Positions 12,413-24,492 of a DNA stretch of 64,000 nt are shown in pieces. Source of the stretch: Diogma glabrata (Eukaryota; Arthropoda; Insecta; Diptera; Cylindrotomidae); NCBI GenBank assembly GCA_963693315.1, contig OY856188.1, positions 217,132,495-217,196,494 on the forward strand, read 5' to 3'. The notes beneath the pieces are model-generated. The model was not told the origin of the DNA, made no database searches, and was given only the letters and a program-made list of their open reading frames with translations. Position 1 is the stretch's first letter. Each line of letters opens with the position of its first letter. The translations under genes were made by a program, and so were the position numbers.

Positions 12413-15005
12413 TAGTATAATGGCTAAGTCATAGAAATAGAAAAAGAAGTTGAATTAAATTTGGCAATAAAATTTGGGAATTGGGAATCGAATTTGATTT
12501 CAATTGGAAAGTTTGAACGTCTTGTTTTTTTTTTGATTTTCCACCACACCTACTTCAAGAAATGATAAAAGATGAAGAAAAAGTAAAGTGAAACATTAAT
12601 TAAACATTAATTAAAGTGAAACATTAATTAAGTTATAATTAAACAGTGGCTAGGTGGTGTAACGCGGATATTGGTTAGTAGTGACCCATATATACTTCAA
12701 TATTGAATAAAAAAACTGATCAACAAAATCATCGTTTATTCATCTTTAAGTTTCAGGAACATTTCAGTTACTTATATGATGGATTTAAATAAACAATTCG
12801 CTAAAATTTTGATTTTAAAATGAATAATTTATCAGCGATAATTGGCGTTGAAAAACGTTAAGGTATTAGTGAAGTTGTAGTTTATTAATTGTCATGGATC
12901 AAATTTTATCACTTTGATTTGATATCGGATTAGGAAAGGAAATAGGTTGAAGAGCGTAATATTTCAACGATTGCTCTTTTTTTGTCATCACAAACCCAGA
13001 CTCACTAAAAAGCATCGGTAAACACATTACCTTTTAAGCATTCATACGCTGTCCTTTTTAAATAATTTCGAATAATTATTAATAAATGTATCTAACGCCT
13101 ATTGCAATACCTAAGCAGCTATGTACTAACCGTTACATTATTTCACCGTTAATCTACTGCATTCGTTAATTTAGATTTATAGAAAATTTCATAAAATCTA
13201 GATGACTCTGACAAGTTGTTAACATATCCTATACTTATAATTGATTTGAATAATTTAGATATTAATTTTAAATTATTTTACCACAAAGTTTTGATTAGTT
13301 CAGAAACAATACCACAATCAGGAATTCTAATTTTATATTAACTTTTTTTGAATTTATTACCATATTGAAAAACAAACTTTTTTTGGATTAACTAATTGTT
13401 TCAAATTGTTTTCATTTATCTTAATAATAAAGTTCTGATTCCGTAAAATAAATAAACAAAAATATTTTAATTTTATTAAATGTGTGATAAGTTAATTATT
13501 TTTAATCAACGTGTCATTATGCGTTTATTGTTTTGTGCCGTTGATGTTCTTGTATTAATTTTAATAATTCTATCATTTACCTGCTCAGATGTTGCAAATC
13601 CTTTGACCCCAATCAAACCACGGTCCTTCGATGCGCATTCCATTTGCTTATACATTTTGCTACTCAACGCCAATTATTTAATCATTATTGCGATCATTTA
13701 TGTTTTTTATGTTTTTCATACATCATAACAACCAAAACGATTACGATGAACGGTCAATATAAGGAAATTAAATAAAAAATTTCGATAAAAAATGTTTAAG
13801 AAGATTAATATCAATTTAAAAAATTTGGGAAAAGACCAGCTTTCTGTCCACCCAAAAATTTTATAACAAATAATTAAATATCATTTGTTCTGATCAATTT
13901 ATATTGAAATCAGATGAAATTAATAAAACAAATGAGATTTTTTATTTGTTTTTGTTTTTAAGAATTTATATAAACCTTATCAGAGATAACCAAATGAATA
14001 ATCAAAAATTTAAAAAACAAAAAAAGAAATTGTTGTATTGAAGATAAAAAGATTTATCAATTGAAAAATGTTTCGGCTATGTTAAAGGTTATGGATTGAT
14101 TTTAAATTTATTGGATTTAATTAAATCAAATTTTACATGAGTTTTGAATTTTTTTGAATTATGTTTATTTAATGATAAACATCTTAGTTTCAATATTGTT
14201 GGTTTGTATGAAGAATTTGGGTTTATTTATAATTGATTAATTGAATTGTTTATTAACATAAAGAACTTAGAAATCTGTTATTATATCCACTTAAACTTAA
14301 AACACGCAATATGATATTCAGAATTCAACACAATCTCATTTAGTAAACCGTTTATAAGCGAAAATTACATTTGGTTAGAAATTAGAATGTAGCTCAATTC
14401 TCTATATTTTGTTTATAAGGTTATTAATTAATTATTAAATTCAATCAATGTTATGGATCACGGGAAAATAATAAAACCAAATTACAATAAACCAATAGTT
14501 TTGAAATCTGTTATTTTGAAAAATAATGGTAAATTGTTCAATTCTGCGAATAATTTCAGGTGATAAATTTTTAATCTAAAACGTGTAAGAGTTTTAATTT
14601 TTAATGATAAAAACTTTTAAATTGAGATTTTTCTAAGGTTAAATGGATAGCTTTTCTAAGAAATTTTGTGACTTCAACTCCTTCAGACAAATATTTAAAC
14701 AGTAAGAATATTACAACTATCGAACTATTAGTCGGAAGTAAAATTGAAGATAGAGTTAGTGAAACCTTAGAAAGCTCTTTTTTTTAGGAATAAGGTCCAT
14801 ACAGATTAATTGTCTTTTTTTGGTCAAATTTGAGGCTTGAAAGGTTTAAGCTAAATAAATGCTACTATAATAATCATATTTGGAAAATGTGTGGTAGTAA
14901 AACGCGACGGCCGATCAGGGACTGTAAGGAGTAGGAACTGTATAAAATGTCCTCTCAATAAGGAATAAGAATTGTTAAATAAAGACTTTTTAGGATTTTA
15001 TCCAT
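12413..15005. other. Long AT-rich stretch without recognised genes
   Basis: Unique-looking AT-rich DNA. A short open frame at 13480-13728 (+), 82 codons and hydrophobic, matches nothing I recognise and its codons look no different from surrounding noise. Small direct repeats of AAACATTAATTAA lie near 12590-12640. A GC-richer patch (ACGCGACGGCCGATCAGGG) lies near 14900. Confidence 0.45.
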
Positions 15006-15125
15006 TGAATAATAAATTTTAGGGTTCCGTATTTTAAAAAAGTAAAAATGGAAGCCTTATGGCGAGTCTTCCGTGTCCGTCCAAATTTCTACATTATCGA
15101 TTTTCTCGAAAAGGTTCGAAATATT
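15006..15125 (+). repeat. R3 repeat fragment
   Basis: TTTAGGGTTCCGTATTTTAA, AAAGTAAAAATGGAAGCC and GTGTCCGTCCAAATTTCTAC match a second copy at 58733-58830 in the same order. It is likely the end of a dispersed element; class unknown. Confidence 0.6.
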
Positions 15126-15678
15126 TAAAAAAAAAATTTTCCTCGTTTACCTAAATATTGCCCTATTTATTTAATGATAGAATTAGAGTTTGCTTGTCCA
15201 TGTAATAATGAAATATTTGCTTTAATTATTTGCTGAAAAATATTTGCTATTTGTGTTTGCTAAACCAAAATGAAGTAAATATTTGCTTCGTGTAATGTAG
15301 TTATTTGATATGTGGCGCCATAATTGAGCAAATATTTGCCTTGGTTTTTTCATTCCTCATACCGAAATTTTCTATGAGCAAATAGTAGTAAATAATTGTC
15401 ATTAAATTATTTTAATAAAAAAGTTTTATAACTTTAGTAACTGTTTTTTCGGATTGCATTATTAAAATCGATCTCGGTATTGAGTAATTTTATCTAAAAA
15501 GGGTTACAATATACTACAATTAAAAATTCACTCCGTTTTTGTTTTTGTGATTTCAAGACAGAAACAAGATTTTTCAATTAATAATAATGAAGTGAAATTT
15601 GTGAGCGGACAACAATTTTTGTAGTAAAAATTATTATTTTTTCGGTTTATTTGACTGTAATTTTAAATTTAGTTAAAA

Positions 15679-15768
15679 ATGGCAGACGAAGATCTTTTCA
15701 GTCTGGATGATAATTTTACGATAATTATCATTCAAGCTTTGTCATTCAAGTTCTTCGATCCAAAATAA
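15679..15768 (+). other. 29-codon open frame, possible start of a Harbinger accessory protein
   Basis: ATG in an AAAAATGG context opens MADEDLFSLDDNFT, an acidic start unlike the surrounding noise, and stops at 15766-15768. PIF/Harbinger elements often carry a second, Myb/SANT-like gene divergent to the transposase, and this position would suit it, but no Myb motif is visible. Weak call. Confidence 0.2.
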
Positions 15769-15989
15769 AAAAAAAAACGCTCAACGAAAAAAAACTCAGG
15801 TAAAATCAAGTGTGTTCTCATTGGTCCGTGGCAGAACTATTAAGAATCATTTCATGTGTTAAAGGTGCTCACCGGCACTAAGCTCATGGCACAATGGTCG
15901 GCCATGCGCATCCACTATTGGAGCTATTTTGCCAAATATCAAAAAACAAAATCCGACTAGGGCTCAACTAAAGCAGTAAAATGTCTGTT

Positions 15990-17690
15990 GCACTTTTTTA
16001 TGTTTGTATAAAATTATCTTAATTTCCTTTAAAGTATTTATATAAACATAGAGAGAAAATATAACTTTAAAATTGTATGAAGAGAAGAGACATAGAACAT
16101 GGTGATAAATAAAAATAAATCAAAAAGGAGAAAAGAAATTGAATATGAGCTTTCAATTTCTTTTCTCCATATTGATTTATTTTTATTTACATCCACAAAC
16201 TTTTTTAATAATTTATAAATTAAAAACGATTCTAAATTTAAACTGTCAAAAAAAAATAAATGTTTTCTTCATTCTTCAGTTGTGCTTATTTTTATAAAAT
16301 GAATGAAAATAATTACGAAATTAATTTAAATTTATTGTGTTATTTCCAGTGATTATTTAAGTCAAATATTTTATAAAGGACAAGCAATATTTTCTAACGA
16401 CACGAACAAATATTTAAGTTATGTAAACATTCTCAAAGTATCATAATTGAAAATTTTCTGGCAAACTTTTTTCATTATGGACAAATTTATTTTTTATTGA
16501 AAAAATATCAAAAATTGTATGCTTGATTATAATAAAAGCCAAAATGTCAGTTTTTTCATTTCTTTTTATATTTTTGCAGGGAGGGAGAAACTATTATTTT
16601 TATGTGGTAGAGGTTTTTTTAATAGATTTAAAAAAAACTCATAACTGTACAATTTTAAATCAAATGAAGAAGTTACGCACATCTATGGGAAGACATAGCC
16701 GTTTCTCAGAGAGATAATGAGAGGAAAACAAACAAACAAAATACGAACTGGCATAAGACTATGCACGCTAAATATTAGTTGTGGTGATTGGTTGTCATTT
16801 TACAAATATAAATTGTAAAGGAAACCGGTTTTTGAAATTAAAGTTATTTTTATCATTGTGAATTGTGATGAACGAGGTCCAATTCCAATATGGCAACTTC
16901 TATTTAGTTTATTGGCAATTTCTAGACAAAGAGGCAAGAAATGAAGAAGTATGATTGTGTTGCACTGCACACAAGTGTGGAAAGGACCAATCTTGGCATT
17001 AATGACAGCTCTTTTCTCTTTGTTCTTTTAGTATTTCGGAATTAACAGAATGCACTCTTTTTGATTAAATTAAAACCTAAATTTAAAATAATATTCTGTT
17101 GACAGCTCTCACATTTTTATAAATTTCTTTTATTAATTATCATTGGTAAACTAGTGTTCATATATTTAATAATATTTATAATACTTTTAATAAAAAAAAA
17201 TTAACAAATACGAATATAATATAAAATAATTTTTGTAATAATAAAATTATTTTATTTTATAAATTAACATAAAATGTAATTCAAATGATAATAAAAATGT
17301 TGCGCACATTGGTTTGAAAAATTAAGGAAAAAAGGAAATCCTGTCAAAAATTCATTCTGTTTATTTGTTTGAGTACACACTTAAATTTCGTTGTGCATAT
17401 GGCCTAATTAAATTATTGCTCAATGCAAAGACATCATCGGCAACAAGGAAATAAGAAATAGGCTCATCTCGTTTGGGCAATAGCTGTGGGCTGGCAAATG
17501 TAATTTATCATCAGTGAGTTATGTGGAAAACGATGTGTGGCTAAATACACCACCGCCTGAGAAACGTCCGTTCGCTAAAACATGAATCTAACTGAACTTA
17601 TAAAACTCATCAGCAATAGTCATTAGCTCAATACTATGTGTACATGCAGAAAAAGAAGAATTGTTAATGTAGAATTTGATTTTCTAAATT
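15990..17690. other. No gene recognised
   Basis: Apart from the hairpin at 16106-16189 this interval is AT-rich and stop-rich. A frame at 16523-16717 is lysine- and phenylalanine-rich noise. The patch at 17440-17640 has more even composition but gives no recognisable protein. Confidence 0.4.
16106..16189. repeat. 84-bp hairpin
   Basis: TAAATAAAAATAAATCAA with GGAGAAAAGAAATTGAA is followed, after a short TATGAGC loop, by its near-perfect reverse complement. The arms are about 38 bp. It may be a tiny MITE or foldback. Confidence 0.85.
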
Positions 17691-17694
17691 ACTA

Positions 17695-18364
17695 AAATGA
17701 GTTGAGATCTTTATAATTAAAGTAAACACTTCCTGAGTGTGCTGGAGTTTTCATTACGATGTGTTTTTCATCAATAGCGTCAGTACAATGAGGAATATTC
17801 CACATATCATTGAAGTCAAGAACCAATTGGAGCCAATTTTCTCGGCCGATGGAAACTATATTTTTTAATTTTTGAGCTGATTGAAGAATTGAGAAGAAAC
17901 TACCTTCAAAAACTCAGACAGCAGATCAGTGTATAGTGCGTCACAAACCACAGGAATTATGGTATAGATGCGGAATTCTAAAAAGATATTGTAGAGAAAT
18001 GAAACTGTCACCTGTTCCGAGAAAACGTAAAGTAAGAGCAAGACGTTTACCAGGTGAAATAGCTTCCCGCTTGTTTGGGACCTCCTTTTTATCAATGGAG
18101 ACGCCATTTCCAAAAATTATTGAAGTTAGCAATGTTCATGTGAAGAAAGTTTTTTTACAGTTGCGGCACCTCTTTCTTCAGCTCTCGAAGAAACTGATTC
18201 CAACATGTGAGTTCATTGCGGTGTCTTACCCAATCGCGCACCCAAATACTACGCACTTGACGATGCTTTCGGTACTCGTCATGATGACTCTCGATAATAA
18301 ATTGAGAGGCACGACCAAAAAAACAAACCAACAATGTATCTTCTTCTTCTTCAGAATTAGTCAT
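17695..18364 (-). pseudogene. PIF/Harbinger-type transposase (DDE_Tnp_4), frameshifted and 3'-truncated
   Basis: Read on the minus strand, the gene starts MTNSEEEEDTLL at 18364 and continues with RSIWVRDWVRHRNEL and WNQFLRELKKE. After a frameshift come [19 protein letters not shown] and [10 protein letters not shown], the helix-turn-helix-like LR.L.TGDSF.SL signature of Harbinger/HARBI1 transposases. Another frame adds [18 protein letters not shown], and then WNIPHCTDAIDEKHIVMKTP with SGSVYFNYK, around the first catalytic aspartate. At least two frameshifts occur, and the rest of the catalytic domain (later D and E) is missing. The intact family protein would be about 350-400 residues. Confidence 0.85.
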
Positions 18365-18672
18365 TTTAGAACACAAAACATTATGAACAAAATCAAGAAA
18401 AATATATTTACAAGTGACAGATGCAATGCAGTAATTATAAAATAAATATTTGCTATGCAAGATTATTTCTTAAAAATTATTTAGTTCGTGTAATGGCATA
18501 ACAAAATATATATTTGCTACAAAATAAGCAAAGAGACTTTGCTGTCTGTTTAGCATATAGATTTTAGAGCAAATATGTGCTATCGCGTAATTCATTGCAA
18601 ATGTATTTACTCAAAATAAAAATTTGCGCAAATAATTTGCGTAGCAATATATGCTTCGTGTAATGTTTGCTT

Positions 18673-19892
18673 TAGAGATAAAATCAAATAAAAAGAAAAA
18701 AAAAGTCCAAGCGGCACGTATATCCGCTAGAAATAGGTAGATTTCGGGACCAGACAGCTTTGTGAACAAATAGAATTGGATGTGTCAGATTAGTTTAAAT
18801 AAAAAATTTAAGTAGAATAGTCCAAGTCCAGAATACTCCAAAAAATTTATCAAACCAAACTAAATACATTAACGGAAACTACTTTATCAATGCGATTTCG
18901 GAAAAGTTTTATTTAATTTGGTTAAAACTACTTTTAATAACATATTAAATCCACCAAAAAGAAAATAAACGTTCTCACAACGTCACACCTACAACACCAC
19001 CACACATAATTTATAATCTAAAATTGTCAAACAACTTTTACACCTCAAATAATTCAAATATCTACAATTTAGGAAGACTTTTGTAAATGTGTAATCAATA
19101 TACATATAAAAAATATTCCTTAATTTAAAACAATAATGACTCAGCTTTGTTTTAATTTTTTTTTAAATTTTTGCGAAAAAACTAAAAACTGAAAAAAAAA
19201 CAAAAGAAATTTTTTTAATATTTTTTCTATGGGATATTTTTATATTTTTATAGAAGTTGTTGTTGTAATTGAATGGCATGCATTAGGTTTAATGCTAATT
19301 ACATTGAGACCTCTTGGGTTAGAAAGCTGAAAATCTCTGAGGTTATAGTTGAAAAGTTTATCTAAAAGTTAATATGAGTTTAAATAACATTAACTCAAAA
19401 ATGAGGAAGGCATGGCCGTTTGCGTTTGTTTTCGTTCTAACAGCCCTGGTGTCTCAACCTCTAGACTTGAACTATTTTTTCGTTAAATTTTGAAAAGATT
19501 TATGTTCTAGTTAACGTATGCGCACAAATTCAAAAGTGAGATTGGCCATTTTCAGCCAAATCAAGGACAACAAAGTTTATTAAATTTTTAAAACAGCTGA
19601 TTTTTCAGGAACCTGGAACGCCAAGGTTGTCATTTGAAAAAAAATGATAGAAATATGTTCAAATATTCAATATTGATAAATTTTATTAAAATATTATGAT
19701 TGAAACGGAAGTTATAACGCCCTAGATTTTTCGAGTTTTTTGGCTCTAGCCACGTAACCTGTACCCGGATATGGCCAGTTCGCAAACTTATCCAAAAAAT
19801 TTTTTGCCGTAACGTATACAGAAAAAATTTTCGTTGTAGGTCAAGAAATGCGATCGTGAGAGTGCCGGTAAATTCTGTTATAGCTCATATCG
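18673..19892. other. No gene recognised
   Basis: AT-rich up to about 19240. From 19240 to 19890 composition is more even (GGCATGGCCGTTTGCG, CAGCCCTGGTGTC, GTACCCGGATATGG), as in an old repeat, but no frame or second copy was found. Confidence 0.4.
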
Positions 19893-20397
<505 letters not shown>

Positions 20398-20496
20398 TTA
20401 CAATGAAAAAACAAAACTTTTATAAAACATTGACAGAAAAAATTTAAAAGAAAAGTTGATCTAAAAGTTTATCCTATTATTAGTAGAAAAATTTGT

Positions 20497-20970
20497 TCAA
20501 GTATTATCAAAATGCTTCTTCAAAATTGGAAAATATATATCACTAATCTGTCTTAAATCAGTTTTGATATTGATACTACTTTGATCATGTTTTAAAATTT
20601 CTGTTGATTCTAAAAATTCTCTTTTAAATTTGTTTTTTTCAGTTAATAAGACTTCAACAGAATCAAAATTATAATGGTCACTATCACCTTCCTTAAATTT
20701 TTCTAAGCCATGTGAAACGAGGGAAGTTTGTCCATGTTTATCATTAGTGTTTTCCGTATATTTTAATTGTTTTAAATGCATTGTTTTATTTTTAATTTGT
20801 TTTTTAATATTAGGATTTTGACAATTTTCAATTATAATATTATGGTAGTCCTTTATATATTGTTTGATCCTCACTACTAATTTTTTACTAGTTTGGCCAA
20901 TGTAGCAATTATTACAAGATGGATTACAATTTATTTTATATACAACATCTGATTTATCCCAAATATCTAG
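20497..20970 (-). pseudogene. Penelope-like GIY-YIG endonuclease domain (C-terminal fragment)
   Basis: Translation from 20970 on the minus strand begins LDIWDKSDVVYKINC. It carries the cysteine-rich NPSCNNCYIGQTSKKL motif, that is the GIY-YIG core preceded by the C-x2-C found in Penelope-like endonucleases. It then continues through RIKQYIKDYHN to a C-terminal segment ending ILKKHFDNT at a stop at 20497. About 157 residues are open without frameshift. The reverse transcriptase that should precede it is absent, so this is a 5'-truncated copy, not a whole gene. In intact elements the domain nicks target DNA. Confidence 0.85.
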
Positions 20971-20992
20971 AAAAAAAAAAAATTGAAGAATT

Positions 20993-21332
20993 AAAATTTT
21001 CTTAAGCTTTTTGTTGAAAGAAAAAACATTTTATTTTAATTTACATAGTTTTTTAACATTTTTTTAAACAAGTTATTTAAATAACTATTTATTGTTTTTT
21101 GTGTAAGTTAATTTTGCTTATTAATTTTGCTTTATATAAACTTCTTTGTACAATTTATAAAAAATATTGTTGTTGTTCTATGTTTGTAGAATCCCTGAGG
21201 ATGATTGTAATCAACAATCGAAATATTGGATGCATATATAAATAATAAAATTTTATTTAAAATACCTAAATAAATTTGTTATCTATTGACTATAAAACTT
21301 CAGTTTTCTTAAACAACTTTTGTAAGAAATAT
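20993..21332 (+). repeat. Right inverted arm
   Basis: Inverted copy of the left arm with small differences (for example a run-length change near 21060 and TATTGTTTTT in place of TATTATTTTT). It contains CCCTGAGGATGATTG and CAATCGAAATATTGG, a word pair I associate with Penelope-like termini. Confidence 0.9.
21163..21227 (+). ncRNA. Candidate hammerhead-like motif in the Penelope-like arm
   Basis: AATAT (21163-21167), then T at the cleavage position, then a region holding a TTCTA/TAGAA hairpin. The core-like CTGAGGA (21195-21201) follows, then a GATTG/CAATC stem with one bulged T, then GAA (21220-21222), then ATATT pairing with AATAT. Stem I is poor near the core. Hammerhead ribozymes are known in Penelope-like elements. 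The mirror copy is at about 20162-20226 on the minus strand. Plausible but weak. Confidence 0.35.
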
Positions 21333-21386
21333 AATAAAAGTCAATAAGATTAAAAATTGATTAACCTATTAATCAAAAAATTCATT

Positions 21387-21471
<85 letters not shown>
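21387..21471. repeat. (TA)n microsatellite
   Basis: About 80 bp of TA dinucleotide right of the Penelope-like element, ending in a poly-T run. Confidence 0.95.
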
Positions 21472-21475
<4 letters not shown>

Positions 21476-21479
21476 TTTT

Positions 21480-23284
21480 TTTTTTGTTTTTCCGTCTCCG
21501 CTTATCATTCATAGTCGTTTGGCACCAAAATTTTTCCGAAATTCCGAGATGAAGCCCATTGCAATAGGTGGATTTTTATATGAAATCTACCTAATAAGAG
21601 ATAAAATCCAATTTGTTTTCAAAATTTTCATGAACAAAACCAAAATGGGGTTACCAATAATCCAGTTAGTGGAATATTCCCTGATCACGCGACGCACTGT
21701 ATTTCTCAATGATTGAAGCCCGCACATGTGGGTATTATATGGGGGCTCATTTCTTCGGTCAAACAATAATGTGTTATCATCAAGGAATATTCGATAGCCA
21801 AATTGAGGATGCTACCATTGACTGAATATAGTGCAGCTACCAGTACCTCTAAGATATGACCGTCGCTAGTGATATCGCACTACTATTTCTAGCGGTATGT
21901 GATATTTCACGTTAACTTGTATGCCAATAGCAGGGACTAGAGTACGCAGGCTTGTCACAGTCGTAGATCAATAATTTAAAAAAAATTACAAATCAACAAA
22001 AAATGATCTCTTTATCCGGACAATTAATATACTCTCAGGTAAAATACCGCTTAGTTAATTTTTTTTTAATCAGCTCATGACTTTAGGATTAACCCCTAAG
22101 TAATATATGAAAGAACTTCATTTTAAACCCAAAACTTGTAAAGGGTTTAAACACTGATATCGCGTTGTTTACTGATTATATTGACCTGCAACTTCATACA
22201 TTGATTAGAGATGTGGACCACTCGTTTTTACTGTATTTTGTTTTTAATAAAATTTTATGCTAAATTATCGATTAAATTTTTTTTAACAATATTCCAAATA
22301 TCTCGTATAACAATAAACAATAAGCAAAAAAAAAAAAAATTTACAAGAAGAACTTACAGATTAAAAAAATAAGTTTTAAAATATGAATTCCGTATAATAT
22401 ATAAATATTTTTAATTGAACCAAATCTTAATCGATAATTTAAGATTTTTATGAGAATAATTTTAAGGATTAAAATTAATTAAAATAAGAAAATTATTACA
22501 ACATGAAACTTAAGATGGATAATAATTTAAAAAATATTAATTCTTATAGTTATTTGTCGTATAATTTTATTGAAATGTATATAATTGATAATGACTAGTT
22601 GTACGGTTGGTGAATAATTATAAATTTTTTCGTTGGTGGATGGTGGAAAACGAGACTGTTGTTTTATTAAAAATTAAACAGATTTCATAATTTGGAAATT
22701 AGTTAATTATTGTCTTTAGTATATGGACAATTTTCGTGCTGTGTAACCTATTTAAAATAATTTTATAATGAAGTTCAGTTATAAAAAATTGATTAAAATA
22801 TTGAAGTTTGCTTTAAGATAGCTTTTTAAAAAAATAACATGTTACCGGAAACATGAGTAAATAAAAGTTTAAAGTAGAATTTTTAACTGTACTTTAGATA
22901 GATGAGTTGTTGATATTTAAATAATTCACAGATGAATCGACGGTTTTATAAATATCAGTTACTCACGCGAAAGAAGTATTCTACGAAAAATTAAACTTCT
23001 ATTTGGAATTCGAAAGAAATTTCACAAGAAGATACCTATAAACTTGAAAAAGCAATGTTGCATGATAGTGATGTAAATCTTTTTGCAACACTTAATTCTC
23101 TATTGCTATTTTTTTAGTTAGTTGCGCAATTTTCTGAATACAGATCTAATTCAAGTTGTAACGATCGGCTCTATTTCGCTTTCTGCCCTAAATTAAGAAT
23201 CAAAACCATCTAAAAAACAACTCCATTAAACCAAATAATTATCCTGTTTCAGTTTTTACTCGTTTTTATAAAATCAAAAAATCA
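21480..23284. other. No gene recognised
   Basis: 21490-21990 is of more even composition (CCGTCTCCGCTTATC, GACCGTCGCTAGTG) with an open frame to 21716 that resembles no known protein; it may be an old repeat. From 22000 on it is AT-rich. Confidence 0.4.
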
Positions 23285-23639
23285 AAAGTAAAACATCCAA
23301 AGAAACTCCGTAAATCAATTTATTATTTTATTTTTTCCCTATCTAAATAATAGAAATTAGATCATACAAATATCATATCAAAGAGAGAATATGAAATTTT
23401 CATCAAAGTATCAAATGTAAATGAATTTGTGGTTGTTCAGAATTTATTAAATGTTAATTGTAATTAACGTTTAATAAATTCATGAACAACCACAATTTCA
23501 TTTTCATTTGTTACTTTGATGAAAATTTCATATTCTCTCTTTGATATGATATTTGTATGACCTAATTTCTATTATTTAGATAGGGAAAAAAATAAAATAA
23601 TACATTGATTTGCGGAGTTTCTTTGGATGTTTTTACTTT
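23285..23639. repeat. 355-bp foldback element
   Basis: Nearly the whole segment is an inverted repeat with arms of about 176 bp: AAAGTAAAACATCCAAAGAA at the left, its complement at the right, centre near 23462 (AATTGTAATTAACG). Mismatches between the arms are few. MITE or foldback transposon; target duplication unclear. Confidence 0.9.
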
Positions 23640-24492
23640 AATCTTGCTGTAGCCTTTGATTTTCGGGTTGGTATGTGTATTAATTTTTTTGTGATATGAA
23701 TAGAAATGGCGTGATAAAAGATGTTGTTTTAATGTTTATGTTTTTTTTCTTTTTCCTGATTCAACGGGCTCTGTAATTTTATACCATGTGATGGAAATTC
23801 TGAATAACAATTGGGCGTGAGGGTGATCAATATATTTTGAAAGCAAACAGAGCTAGAAAATTCTCGCTATTAAACCATCGAGCAAACTGTTCGATGAAGT
23901 TAATTATTAGAAACAATTTAAAATAAATCATCAATTTTGATTTTGTGTTTGAACTAAAATTGATTAACTTTCTAAAAGTTTTTATTTATATGACTCTATA
24001 CAGATTATTCGATTAGCCGATTTTTGCAGTGAATTTTGTGTTAGACTACAATCGCCATTTCTTCACAAGAGTTTTTTTAATAAAATAATAACAATAATAG
24101 TAATTTTTAATAAAATAATAATAAAATAATAACTACAATTTTTTTAATAAAATAATAACAACAATATTGATGGTGCAATATTTTCAATTGGATATTCTAA
24201 CAATTCAAACCAGAAAAAATTACAACAATTACCACTAGGATTGAAGAAATCAAGCCACAGGAATGGTTTTGGAGACATGGAAGTGATCTTTTTGTGTTAT
24301 TTTTGTTCATATAGTTTTTTTTGTTTCATGATAATTGATTTTGATTTTAATTTAATTAAATCTTGATATTATTTCTTACTTATGTAAAGGTTTTTGTGAA
24401 CAGGCATTTCATTTTTTAAATTAATTGTTAAAAAAGTTCAATACTACAGAGTTCTGAATTGCTTTAAAAAATACAAAAATTTTAATAATTAC
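23640..24492. other. AT-rich, nothing recognised
   Basis: Includes low-complexity AATAAAATAATAAC runs at 24075-24165. Confidence 0.4.

Larger units (their letters stand above)
15178..18672 (-). mobile_element. Degenerate PIF/Harbinger DNA transposon
   Basis: The transposase remnant at 17695-18364 is bracketed by many copies of AAATATTTGCT-like words: at 15210-15340 on the left and 18445-18665 on the right. The word TTCGTGTAATG occurs at 15287, 18485 and 18656. Such subterminal arrays are typical of transposase-binding ends. Exact termini and the expected 3-bp target duplication could not be fixed. Sequence between 15990 and 17690 shows no Harbinger signal and may include later insertions. 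Confidence 0.55.

Noticed and set aside
13480..13728. 82-codon hydrophobic frame resembling a small membrane protein
   Set aside because: Hydrophobicity follows from T-rich codons; no motif, no splice or promoter support.
17936..18445. 169-codon plus-strand frame
   Set aside because: Antisense to the clearer Harbinger transposase on the minus strand.
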